Assembly (NCBI RefSeq): GCF_016900875.1
Contig: NZ_JAFEUM010000002.1
Location: 729,923-793,922, forward strand
Source: Vibrio ulleungensis
GTDB taxonomy: Bacteria; Pseudomonadota; Gammaproteobacteria; Enterobacterales; Vibrionaceae
DNA: 64,000 nt
Direction of reading: 5' to 3'
Shown here: positions 50,118-57,712 of the stretch, piece after piece
Numbering within the stretch: position 1 is the stretch's first letter
How the letters are laid out: every line of letters starts with the position of its first letter
Program-made: the position numbers and the translations under genes
Notes under the pieces: generated by a model
Told to the model about the DNA's origin: nothing
The model's input: only the letters and a program-made list of their open reading frames with translations
Databases searched by the model: none

Positions 50118-50428
50118 ACGCACTTGCACTATTTATTGGATTAAAAAATCGTCTAACTGCAGGAAGCAGCAACGAGTTTCGATAGAGGCAAAGTCTTGGG
50201 CCACTTTCGCAACATCCTGGTTGCTGTCTCGCAATCTAAAGGGAGTTTTCTCCGGGCACGTAGTCTAGCATCAAATCGCCCTTCAATGCCATGATCGCCC
50301 TCGGCTAACCCCCCAATATATTGACCACTAAGTGACCACCTCACTACAAAATGCCCGTTTTCTTGATGCAACGCACAAAAAATGAGGCCTAATAGCCACC
50401 TAGTATTGTTTCATATCAACAAAAAACA
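50118..50428 (-). other. Leader/intergenic region bolA-nqrA (311 nt without an assigned gene)
   Basis: It holds an unconvincing 72-codon open frame (50153-50371, minus) with no recognisable domain, and a pair of TGACCAC direct repeats. No intrinsic terminator for bolA is obvious, so bolA transcription might run into nqr. Confidence 0.45.
50322..50339. promoter_or_regulatory. TGACCAC direct repeat, 11-bp period, upstream of nqrA
   Basis: TGACCAC occurs at 50322-50328 and 50333-50339, exactly one helical turn apart. On the minus strand they sit directly upstream of a TATATT -10-like hexamer (about 50315-50320). Direct repeats at this period are typical of OmpR/PhoB-class regulator sites. The protein is unknown. 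Confidence 0.35.
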
Positions 50429-50746
50429 TTAGGTTTTTTGCTTGTTGCTCCCAGCGCATTTTGGACTGGCAGGCACATCACCACGCACTGTCTCCCACTC
50501 TTGTGGAGAATAGGTGTGCATGGATAACGCGTGAATAAAGTCGGATAGTTCATCGGATAAAAGCTGATTGATTATTCGATGTCGCGCGATGAGGCGCTTT
50601 CCTTCAAATTGTTCGCTCACTACCACCAATTTAAAATGGCTTTCTGAGCCTGGCGGCACATGATGCATGTGGCTTTCGTTAATGACTTCCAGATGAATAG
50701 GGTTGAGCTCTAGATGCAGCTTTTTTTCGATTTGGGGTTGTTTCAT
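50429..50746 (-). CDS. bolA: BolA family protein
   Basis: 105-aa KH-like fold protein that partners monothiol glutaredoxins and acts on morphology/iron homeostasis. The conserved helix LEVINESHMHHVPPGSESHFKLVVVS includes the cluster-ligand histidine. RHRIINQLLSDEL and the C-terminal HTYSPQEW are family-typical. The start follows AAGGAG. Divergent from rlmG. Confidence 0.93.
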   Translation of the reverse strand: MKQPQIEKKLHLELNPIHLEVINESHMHHVPPGSESHFKLVVVSEQFEGKRLIARHRIINQLLSDELSDFIHALSMHTYSPQEWETVRGDVPASPKCAGSNKQKT

Positions 50747-50952
50747 CCCTACTCCTTTACGACCTATTAACAATCTACGTCAAATTGAATGCCACAAGTA
50801 TAACCGACTAACCACAAAATGTGAGTGTAAAAATCCGAAACTCAGCACTAGCACTCAAGTTTTAATTCTGCCCTTAATATTGATGCTGGCTGATATTGAC
50901 TTCATCCCGTAAACTAGTTTGCTTTCAGCAACATCAATAGACGCAAGCCTTT

Positions 50953-52089
50953 ATGAAAACCCAATTACAGTTGCCTGACCAAACTCTACGATTACAACGC
51001 TATCCATATATAGAGGGCAGCGATTTACAAGCGTGGAGCGCCGGTGATGAATACGTGTATCGCTACTTGCAAGAGCAGCAATTGGATAAGCAGCAACGCA
51101 TTTTGATTTTAAATGACCATTTTGGTGCTTTGAGCAGTATGCTGGCGTCTAACAATCAAGTCACCTTCATGAGTGACTCCAAGGTCGCGCATCTAGCCCT
51201 GCGTCAAAACCTGTTACTCAATCAGCTGCCAGAGGTAAACTGCTTAACCAGCATCGATTCTATCAACAACGAGTACGACGTAGTCGTAATGAGTTTGCCT
51301 AAGATCAATCGAATGTTGTGCTGGCAGCTCACTCAATTACGAGCGGTATTACCTTCAAATATACCGGTTATTGCGGTCGATAAAGCTAAGCAGATTCATA
51401 GCTCTACATTGAAGTTATTTGAGCAACACCTTGGTACAACGACGACCTCTCTTGCCTATAAAAAGCATCGATTGATCTTTAGCTTTGCAGACAATGCGTC
51501 ACCAAAGCAAGCGGAAGAAGCCGTGTCTTGGAGCGCAACCCCCACTCCTGTCGAACTGTCTAATCTTGCCAATGTGTATAGCGGAGAAAAGCTGGATCAA
51601 GGTGCTCGCTTATTGCTAGAGCACCTTCCTACACCGTCTTGCGAGCCTTGTGACGTGATAGATCTTGGCTGTGGCAATGGCATTATTGGGATCCGCTATA
51701 AACAGCTGAACCCTACTTCATCCGTCACCTTTGTTGATGAAAGCTACATGGCGGTTGAGTCTGCTAAAAGGAACGCTCTTAGCAATATCGGTACTTTAGA
51801 TGGCTGTAACTTTAGGGTAGACAACTGCTTGGAGTCAGCGCCGAAAGAAAGCGCTGACATCATCCTTTGTAACCCCCCTTTCCACCAGCAAAATGCCATT
51901 ACTGATCATATTGCTCAACAAATGTTTGAAGATGCGAAAAACACACTGCGCTCTAAAGGCACTTTACGTGTCATTGGTAACCGCCATTTGGGGTATTTTG
52001 CAGCCCTGGTCAAACTGTTTGGACGTGAGCAGGTGAGTTTGGTGACTCAAAACCGTAAATTTGTCATTATTGACGCGACTAAGCGCTAG
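50953..52089 (+). CDS. rlmG: 23S rRNA (guanine1835-N2)-methyltransferase RlmG
   Basis: 378-aa two-domain methyltransferase. The N-terminal half is a degenerate methyltransferase fold. The C-terminal half has the SAM motif DLGCGNGIIG and the catalytic NPPF within ILCNPPFHQQNAITDHIAQQMF, which places it with RlmG rather than RsmC. yajG follows after 23 nt. Confidence 0.93.
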   Translation: MKTQLQLPDQTLRLQRYPYIEGSDLQAWSAGDEYVYRYLQEQQLDKQQRILILNDHFGALSSMLASNNQVTFMSDSKVAHLALRQNLLLNQLPEVNCLTSIDSINNEYDVVVMSLPKINRMLCWQLTQLRAVLPSNIPVIAVDKAKQIHSSTLKLFEQHLGTTTTSLAYKKHRLIFSFADNASPKQAEEAVSWSATPTPVELSNLANVYSGEKLDQGARLLLEHLPTPSCEPCDVIDLGCGNGIIGIRYKQLNPTSSVTFVDESYMAVESAKRNALSNIGTLDGCNFRVDNCLESAPKESADIILCNPPFHQQNAITDHIAQQMFEDAKNTLRSKGTLRVIGNRHLGYFAALVKLFGREQVSLVTQNRKFVIIDATKR

Positions 52090-52112
52090 AACGAAAAAAA
52101 GGAATAAAAACA

Positions 52113-52682
52113 ATGAAAAAGCTGTTTACGATATTCACTATCGCATTACTGGCAGGATGCAGCTCAACCCAACCTCAGCAAGTTAGCTACCAACCAAAAG
52201 CACCAGAAGTCGAGACTGTTGCAGGTGCAGAATCGGTCGCCTTTACCTTAACCAGCAAAGATCTGCGAACCGCTCAATATGTGGGACTGTACAGAGTGAA
52301 CGACGATCGCTCTATGCCAATCCATCCCCGCCAAAACGTACGCATCGCATTAGATTCTGAATTTAGCAGCCTATTTAGCGATCTCGGATATACCCTAACA
52401 CCGAATGGTGAGAACAGTGTAAAGATCGAGATATTAGAACTACTAGCCAATGTCTCACCAGGATCGTTTACCTCCACCACCAGTGCCAAAATGGCGGTTC
52501 AATTGACGGCAGAGTCACCGCAGGGTAAGTTTGTCAAAACCTATCGTGGCGAAGCTAATCTAGAAGGCAGCGGCGTTGATGAAGACAAAGTAGCTTCTGT
52601 ACTCAACCGAGTATCAAACGTAGTCCTAGAGACCATCGCTAACGATGTTGAATTACAAACTTACCTAGAGAAACAATTCTAA
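52113..52682 (+). CDS. yajG: YajG family lipoprotein
   Basis: 189-aa outer-membrane lipoprotein (lipobox LAGC, C16) resembling YajG, a family of unknown function encoded next to bolA in many gammaproteobacteria. The stop overlaps the next start (TAATG). Confidence 0.85.
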   Translation: MKKLFTIFTIALLAGCSSTQPQQVSYQPKAPEVETVAGAESVAFTLTSKDLRTAQYVGLYRVNDDRSMPIHPRQNVRIALDSEFSSLFSDLGYTLTPNGENSVKIEILELLANVSPGSFTSTTSAKMAVQLTAESPQGKFVKTYRGEANLEGSGVDEDKVASVLNRVSNVVLETIANDVELQTYLEKQF

Positions 52683-53233
52683 TGAAACCAATACTTCCGC
52701 TCATCACCTTACTTTGCGCGTCTGCATGGGTCAATGCGGCCCCTTTAGTTGAAGTTGAAACCACGTTGGGCAACTTTGTAATCGATTTAGACAGTGAACT
52801 TGCGCCGATCTCAAGTGAAAACTTTTTAAGCTATGTAGAAGATGGTAGTTACGAAGGCACTATTTTCCATCGAGTCATAAAAGACTTTATGGCTCAAGGT
52901 GGTGGATTTGACGATTCAATGAATCAATTGCCCACTCAAGCCCCCATAAAGAATGAAGCGAGCAACGGACTGAAAAACCTCACTGCGACGGTTGCAATGG
53001 CAAGAACCAACAATCCAGATTCTGCGACGCGTCAGTTTTTTATAAACTATAAAGACAACTATTTCTTAGACCATACGTTTACTAACCCTGGTTATGCCGT
53101 GTTTGGTAAAGTCGTTGATGGGTTTGATGTGATACAGAAAATGGCAACCGTTCCAACGGGAAGCTACGGTCCATTCTCTGATGTGCCAACTGAGCAAATT
53201 GTGATCAAAAAAATGACGGTACTGGCAGAGTAA
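52682..53233 (+). CDS. Periplasmic cyclophilin-type peptidyl-prolyl isomerase
   Basis: 183-aa PPIase with a cleavable signal peptide (about residues 1-19, VNA-A). Cyclophilin core motifs FHRVIKDFMAQGGGF and ATRQFFINYKDNYFLD are present, with the catalytic Arg in FHRV. It is PpiA-like by export. It is coupled to yajG by a 1-nt overlap, suggesting joint envelope expression. Confidence 0.93.
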   Translation: MKPILPLITLLCASAWVNAAPLVEVETTLGNFVIDLDSELAPISSENFLSYVEDGSYEGTIFHRVIKDFMAQGGGFDDSMNQLPTQAPIKNEASNGLKNLTATVAMARTNNPDSATRQFFINYKDNYFLDHTFTNPGYAVFGKVVDGFDVIQKMATVPTGSYGPFSDVPTEQIVIKKMTVLAE

Positions 53234-53266
53234 CCTCATCATTACCGTATTTCTCTAGCAAGCAAT

Positions 53267-53296
53267 AAAAAGCAGCGAACACTATCGCTGCTTTTT
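53267..53296. terminator. Bidirectional terminator between the cyclophilin gene and chrR
   Basis: 12-bp stem AAAAAGCAGCGA / TCGCTGCTTTTT with A- and T-rich arms on either side, in the gap between convergent genes. Confidence 0.85.
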
Positions 53297-53318
53297 CAGT
53301 TTTGGAGACAAGCCTCTA

Positions 53319-53990
53319 CTATGGGTACATTCCACGACCAAACATATTGAAGATGCGTGCTACGCCTTGGGTAAACACCATAGGCTCGGTCAATACCGTT
53401 AAGCACAAGCAGTCTTGACCTTTCATAGTACGAGGGGCGTGTTTGGTTTCGCCGTCTTCGATCATGAAATCGCCTTTTCTGTAGTGACCGTTTTCATCTT
53501 CAAACTCACCGTGCAACACTAATGTAGCCTCGGTACCTTTATGAGTGTGTTGAGGCACTTGCACGTCTTCCGAAATATACAAAAGACTGACTCGCTCTTC
53601 CTCACCAATATCAAATGATGCAGAGAATACTTTGCCGCCGTAGCTTTTCCAGTCCTGAAGTTGCCCAGCGATGCCTTTCAACGCTGCAGGTAACTTGAAC
53701 GTTTTACCATTCACCTCAACCGTTGCCAATGTTGCCGGCTTACCCTCAACTGGCTGTGCCTGCGTCATATCGGTGATCTGGCTAAGCAATGCAGCCATGT
53801 CTACTTCAATCGCGCTAGTGGATGGTGCGACGTCTAACTCGTCACTGGCTAATTTGGCTTCTAATTCGTTGGTTAGATCGCTGCAATGCGGACAACGTTC
53901 TAGGTGCGCCGCTACAATCAAACCGTTACATGCGTCGATGGTGCCATCCGCATACTGCATGAGCGTGTCGTTACTAGGATGATGTTTCAT
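53319..53990 (-). CDS. ChrR-type anti-sigma factor (zinc/cupin)
   Basis: 223-aa anti-sigma factor. The N-terminal zinc-binding anti-sigma domain has H31-x3-C35-x2-C38 (AHLERCPHC) plus an N-terminal histidine, followed by a linker. The C-terminal cupin (about residues 100-205) carries HTHKGTEATLVLHGEF and KGDFMIEDGE. ChrR proteins hold RpoE-like sigma factors until singlet oxygen or organic hydroperoxides are sensed through the cupin. The start overlaps the sigma stop by 4 nt (ATGA). Confidence 0.92.
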   Translation of the reverse strand: MKHHPSNDTLMQYADGTIDACNGLIVAAHLERCPHCSDLTNELEAKLASDELDVAPSTSAIEVDMAALLSQITDMTQAQPVEGKPATLATVEVNGKTFKLPAALKGIAGQLQDWKSYGGKVFSASFDIGEEERVSLLYISEDVQVPQHTHKGTEATLVLHGEFEDENGHYRKGDFMIEDGETKHAPRTMKGQDCLCLTVLTEPMVFTQGVARIFNMFGRGMYP

Positions 53991-54577
53991 AATTGCTCCG
54001 AATTGATCGTATCTTTTAGTTTTTCTACAGCCAGTCTCAAACGAGATTTCACTGTCCCTAAAGGTATATCAAATTTATCCGCCACGTCCTGGTGTGGCAT
54101 TTCGTCAAGGTAGATGGCCTTCACCACCTGCTTCTGTTTCAGTGGCAGCAAATCGAGATATCGAACAATTTGCTCTTTGAGCATGCTTTGCTCAGGTGAG
54201 TAATGGTCGACCAAATCTGGCGGACAATAGTCATCAGGCCAAATATCTTCGGAATGAAGGTGCAATTCTCTGCCCTTTTGTTTACGCAAGAGATCAAAAC
54301 ATAAGTTTCTAGCAATTGTGTAAATCCAAGTAGATAGAGCGCTCTTAGTGCCGTCAAACAAATGTGCTTTTTGCCATACTGCCGCAAGTGTGTCTTGCAC
54401 CAGCTCCATCGCAACATGCTCACTGCCAACGTGCTTCATAGCGAACTGCTTTAGCCTCGGCGTAAAGTGGGTAAAGATCACAGCAAAAGCTGTACTGTCT
54501 CCCGCTTGTACCTTAGTCATGCAGTCGTTCCACTCTTGCCGTGACATTTTGGTGGTATCTGCCAATTGGTTGTCCAT
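53987..54577 (-). CDS. ECF sigma factor (RpoE/ChrR-partner group)
   Basis: 196-aa ECF sigma factor. Region 2 is near residues 25-95 (LVQDTLAAVWQKAHLFDG, STWIYTIARNLCFDLLRKQKG) and region 4 near 130-190 (LPLKQKQVVKAIYLDEMPHQDVADKFDIPLGTVKSRLRLAVEKL). Being coupled to a ChrR-type anti-sigma places it in the group typified by Rhodobacter sphaeroides RpoE (ECF11). The photolyase and cyclopropane synthase genes often found with that group are not adjacent here. Confidence 0.93.
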   Translation of the reverse strand: MDNQLADTTKMSRQEWNDCMTKVQAGDSTAFAVIFTHFTPRLKQFAMKHVGSEHVAMELVQDTLAAVWQKAHLFDGTKSALSTWIYTIARNLCFDLLRKQKGRELHLHSEDIWPDDYCPPDLVDHYSPEQSMLKEQIVRYLDLLPLKQKQVVKAIYLDEMPHQDVADKFDIPLGTVKSRLRLAVEKLKDTINSEQL

Positions 54578-54592
54578 AATTCATCCTTCCAC

Positions 54593-54615
54593 TGTGGGAG
54601 CACAATGCTCCCACA
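54593..54615 (-). terminator. Intra-operon hairpin between DUF4397 gene and ECF sigma gene
   Basis: 10-bp perfect stem TGTGGGAGCA / TGCTCCCACA with a 3-nt loop, 9 nt after the DUF4397 stop and 16 nt before the sigma start. No T-run follows, so processing or attenuation that lowers sigma/anti-sigma expression relative to the upstream genes is more likely than full termination. Confidence 0.45.
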
Positions 54616-54623
54616 CCATCCTG

Positions 54624-56003
54624 CTATTCGGTAATCTCATCGAGAAGAAGGTCAAAGCCCGCGCCTTCTGCTAATTCGATCGCAATTGCCTGGTAGACCT
54701 TACCATTTTCTACGCTAACCTGCACAGGTCCTATCGCAGCGGTCTTGGTTCCGGGCAGTGCAACAGTTACCCAATAACTGCCTGCAGGGAGGTAAACTTG
54801 TTGTACACTTTGTTTATACGCAAAACCGGGTATAGATGGATCACTTTGAGTAATATCATTTGTTGCAGTGACGTACACATCCACCGTCGCGGCTGCCGAA
54901 TTAGGCACGGCATGTAGCACATTGAGTACCGCGCTAGTGGCAACGGAGCGTCGCTCATCGACCACAACAAGAGGGGCAATCGTGTCTAACGTACCTACTG
55001 CATACACCGTGTAGTCTTGGGCGGCGTCAAAGGGTACATCCATTGCGTCAATAACCAGTGTCCCTGGTGTATTATCTGGATACACACCTATATCGTATTC
55101 ACCCACAGCGACATCCACATATCCTCTAACTTCGGCAAACACAAGGTCTGAAATCGCTTCGCTACCGTTTAGAGCAACATCTACCGTTGGCGCGTTGTTC
55201 ACCAAATGGCCGACCTGAATTTGCGCTTGCTCTGCGGTATTGTAAACAAACTGCCCATTAGTTCCGTCCATCACCAGCAATTTGACCAAAGCTGAATTGG
55301 CAGCATTATTGACGTTTGGTATTGCCGCAATAGTAAGATCAGCACCAGCGGGGAGATCGACAGCTCCTGAATCAAACGCCACCGTTTTGGTTCCCGCCAA
55401 GGTTAGTCTAACTTGATAGCTGCCCCCAGCAATGGTGATCACGCCAGTGTCGTCTTCGTACGCGAGGGTATCTAGAGGTTGGGCTGTATTAATGTCTGCG
55501 CCTGGCGCAGTCACGTACACATCTACCGTAGGCACACCCGCTGCCGCGTGGACAACTTGCACATCTAAATTATCTGCATCCGCATTACTGCTTACAGGGC
55601 GGGTAATAATCGTCGGCTTAACTGGAAACCCGACACTGCTGTCAGCATACCCAGTAACTAATACCGTGTAGCGAGTGCCTTCCATTAAGCTTAAGTCAGA
55701 TTCTGGAATCACCGTTGCGGTATTGCCTAAACCAACCTGAACATCCACCTGAACACTGTTGGTGCCGGAGCTTAAAGTCAGATAGCCTGACGCCACACCG
55801 TAGTCAACGCCCTCCAGTTGTGGCGAGCCATTGACCCAAACATTGGCTAATGGTGCATCCGGCGAGGCATGTACGGCTTGAAGATAAGTGAGTGAGTTAC
55901 TTGCTGTATCCGCAGCGGTATCATTGTCGTCGCTGTCACTGCCGCAGCCAGTCAAAAACAGTGCTGACGCAGTGAGCGTAGCGGCTAATATGCGGGTATT
56001 CAT
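54624..56003 (-). CDS. DUF4397 repeat lipoprotein
   Basis: 459-aa lipoprotein (lipobox LTGC, C20; acidic linker GSDSDDNDTAADTAS) built of four DUF4397-like beta-sandwich repeats, at about residues 39-135, 146-245, 259-350 and 357-459. Each opens with a motif like VxVxHAxxxxPxVDVYV. The composition is rich in Ala, Val, Asp and Thr with almost no Cys after the lipobox, which fits an exposed envelope protein. No enzymatic motif is visible. It sits 14 nt after the Lon-domain gene and upstream of the ECF pair. Confidence 0.85.
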   Translation of the reverse strand: MNTRILAATLTASALFLTGCGSDSDDNDTAADTASNSLTYLQAVHASPDAPLANVWVNGSPQLEGVDYGVASGYLTLSSGTNSVQVDVQVGLGNTATVIPESDLSLMEGTRYTVLVTGYADSSVGFPVKPTIITRPVSSNADADNLDVQVVHAAAGVPTVDVYVTAPGADINTAQPLDTLAYEDDTGVITIAGGSYQVRLTLAGTKTVAFDSGAVDLPAGADLTIAAIPNVNNAANSALVKLLVMDGTNGQFVYNTAEQAQIQVGHLVNNAPTVDVALNGSEAISDLVFAEVRGYVDVAVGEYDIGVYPDNTPGTLVIDAMDVPFDAAQDYTVYAVGTLDTIAPLVVVDERRSVATSAVLNVLHAVPNSAAATVDVYVTATNDITQSDPSIPGFAYKQSVQQVYLPAGSYWVTVALPGTKTAAIGPVQVSVENGKVYQAIAIELAEGAGFDLLLDEITE

Positions 56004-56017
56004 GAGATAATCTCCGT

Positions 56018-56596
56018 TTAATCTTTTGAAGGGTCGATAGCTTGGCTAAGAAAATGCAATGCTTCAGTACAGTCAGGATGCAACACTAATTGGTCAAAAA
56101 CGGTCGACCTTAAAGGCAGTAGTTCCAACCAACGTTGTGCAATCCAACTTGCGTCATCAAATTTTGGGCTTGGGTACAGCTGCTGAATTTGTGGGAAATC
56201 ACGATAGACCCGTTTCAGTTGTTCGCTCAAGAACAAGTTATGCGAATCTATGGGTGATGCTTGCCATTCATCCAGTATCTCAACTTGGGCACAACGTAGG
56301 CCGTCAGGTTCGCTCCACACATTTTGTATAGTGAACCGATTAGAGCCTTCAATTGTGACACCAAGCAAACCATCTGAAAGAAGTTCGAAATCAATAATGT
56401 TTGCTAACGTGCCGGCAGTAGAAATGCTAGTAGGAGCCGTTTGAATATCTTCATTGACCAAGCAGACACCAAAACCCTCTCCTCGTTGGCTACATTCGCT
56501 GATCAGGCGCTTGTATCGAGGTTCGAAGATTCTTAAGTTCATTTTGCCTTTAGGTAAAACAACAGAACTTAACGGGAACAGCTTAATCTCAGTCAT
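56018..56596 (-). CDS. Lon N-terminal (substrate-binding) domain protein
   Basis: 192-aa stand-alone LON substrate-binding domain (PF02190): IKLFPLSSVVLPKGKMNLRIFEPRYKRLI at the start, then GFGVCLV and GLLGVTIEGSNRF. It has no ATPase or protease domain, so it is not Lon protease. The function of these orphans is unknown; a role in recognising damaged proteins is a guess. AAGGA lies ahead of the ATG. First gene of the sigma-factor operon. Confidence 0.87.
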   Translation of the reverse strand: MTEIKLFPLSSVVLPKGKMNLRIFEPRYKRLISECSQRGEGFGVCLVNEDIQTAPTSISTAGTLANIIDFELLSDGLLGVTIEGSNRFTIQNVWSEPDGLRCAQVEILDEWQASPIDSHNLFLSEQLKRVYRDFPQIQQLYPSPKFDDASWIAQRWLELLPLRSTVFDQLVLHPDCTEALHFLSQAIDPSKD

Positions 56597-56627
56597 GGAC
56601 TCTTTCCTTGTTTACATTTCCTCGGTT

Positions 56628-56654
56628 TATACGCATCGATTTAGCGATGGATCA
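56628..56654 (-). promoter_or_regulatory. Predicted ECF-type promoter of the Lon-domain/DUF4397/sigma/anti-sigma operon
   Basis: On the minus strand TGATCC (56649-56654), a 15-nt spacer, and CGTATA (56628-56633). From memory, the RpoE promoter of R. sphaeroides has TGATCC followed after 15 nt by CGTAAG, so hexamer and spacing agree. The start of transcription would fall about 25 nt before the first gene. Confidence 0.65.
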
Positions 56655-56707
56655 CTTCGCGCTCATTTTGGCTAAGTAGCACGCGCAGAATGGCGTACGG
56701 CTACTTT

Positions 56708-56723
56708 TGTGATCTTAATCACC
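56708..56723. promoter_or_regulatory. CRP site upstream of the Tsx/OmpK-like porin
   Basis: TGTGA-TCTTAA-TCACC matches the CRP consensus at 9 of 10 half-site bases and is flanked by TTT/AAA. It lies 128 nt before the porin start. E. coli tsx is a CRP/CytR-controlled gene, which supports the assignment. Confidence 0.7.
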
Positions 56724-56850
56724 AAAAAATATTGAACTTTTCATCGTTACAGCTGGAACTTGCGAAATAGATCGCTAAAATAGCGCGCAATGGATTGCGT
56801 TAGCACGGAAAGGCTACTTTTTATCCAAATTATTTATAAGAGAATGCAAA

Positions 56851-57573
56851 ATGCGTAAAACTTTAGCAGCAGTGGGTGTACTAGCAGCGACCCTTTCACT
56901 TCCTTCTCACGCAGAATACCTATACGGTTGGGGTGATGTTTCACTTAACTACCTAGACTGGTCAAACGGCACTGAAAGTCGTTCTGGCAAGCAAGACTTC
57001 GGTTACCTAGAGCTTGAAGGTGGTGCTGGTTTTACTTGGGGTGAGCTATACGGCTTTGCTGACTTCGAAAACCAAGATGGCGACATGGCAATGTCTACTA
57101 AAGGCTCTATTGCTGTGAAAACTGGTCTTGAAGAGCTACGTGTTTACGCTCAAACATACTCAACGGAAAACCAAGGTTTCCACGCTCGCAACACTGTAGC
57201 GGGTCTATCTTACAACCTAGGCGGTGACTCTTGGTACTTCAACCCATTTGTTGGCGGTCACTACACCAACACTGTTGGATTTGCTGGCTTTAACGGCGGT
57301 ATGGTTGGCTGGGTAGCTGGTTACAACTTCAACCTTGGTTCACAAGCGTTCTCTATCTCAAACTGGCACGAAACTGAATTTGCTCGCAGCAGTGACTACA
57401 TTGGTGACGGTGAAGGAGAAACTGACGATCTGTCAGCAAACGGTGCAATCGCAGCATGGTGGCACGCGACTCCTCAAGTTGCTGCTGGTATCCAATACCG
57501 CTACGCGCACAACAAACTTGGTCAGCCAAACACTGACAACGCAATCATCTACACAGTGAAGTACAACTTCTAA
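56851..57573 (+). CDS. Tsx/OmpK-like outer-membrane channel
   Basis: 240-aa beta-barrel protein with a signal peptide cut after SHA-E (residue 21). The mature part starts EYLYGWGDVSLNYLDW and alternates aromatic and glycine-rich strands such as FGYLELEGGAGFTWGELYGFADFEN. It ends in the OMP signature aromatic YTVKYNF. The family (PF03502) takes up nucleosides; in vibrios relatives are called OmpK. The even codon use suggests high expression. Monocistronic with a strong terminator. Confidence 0.85.
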   Translation: MRKTLAAVGVLAATLSLPSHAEYLYGWGDVSLNYLDWSNGTESRSGKQDFGYLELEGGAGFTWGELYGFADFENQDGDMAMSTKGSIAVKTGLEELRVYAQTYSTENQGFHARNTVAGLSYNLGGDSWYFNPFVGGHYTNTVGFAGFNGGMVGWVAGYNFNLGSQAFSISNWHETEFARSSDYIGDGEGETDDLSANGAIAAWWHATPQVAAGIQYRYAHNKLGQPNTDNAIIYTVKYNF

Positions 57574-57595
57574 TTGATGTGTTGATTGGTATAAG

Positions 57596-57622
57596 AAAAG
57601 GCGCCTTGAGCGCCTTTTTTAA
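57596..57622 (+). terminator. Terminator after the porin gene
   Basis: AAAAGGCGC / GCGCCTTTT hairpin with a 5-nt loop (57596-57618) ending in a T-run. Confidence 0.9.
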
Positions 57623-57712
57623 TGCCTAACTTTCACAACCTAGACTTTTCGCTTTCAGAACCGGCGCTCATTGATTAACATTCAACAGGTTATCAATGAC
57701 GAATTTCAAATT

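Noticed and set aside
50153..50371. 72-codon minus-strand open frame in the bolA-nqrA gap
   Set aside because: No ATG start with a ribosome site, arginine-rich composition typical of noncoding frames, and no recognisable domain. It is kept only as part of the leader description.
56018..56596. Lon protease
   Set aside because: Only the substrate-binding domain is present; no AAA+ or Ser-Lys protease domain follows, and the frame ends cleanly before the DUF4397 gene.
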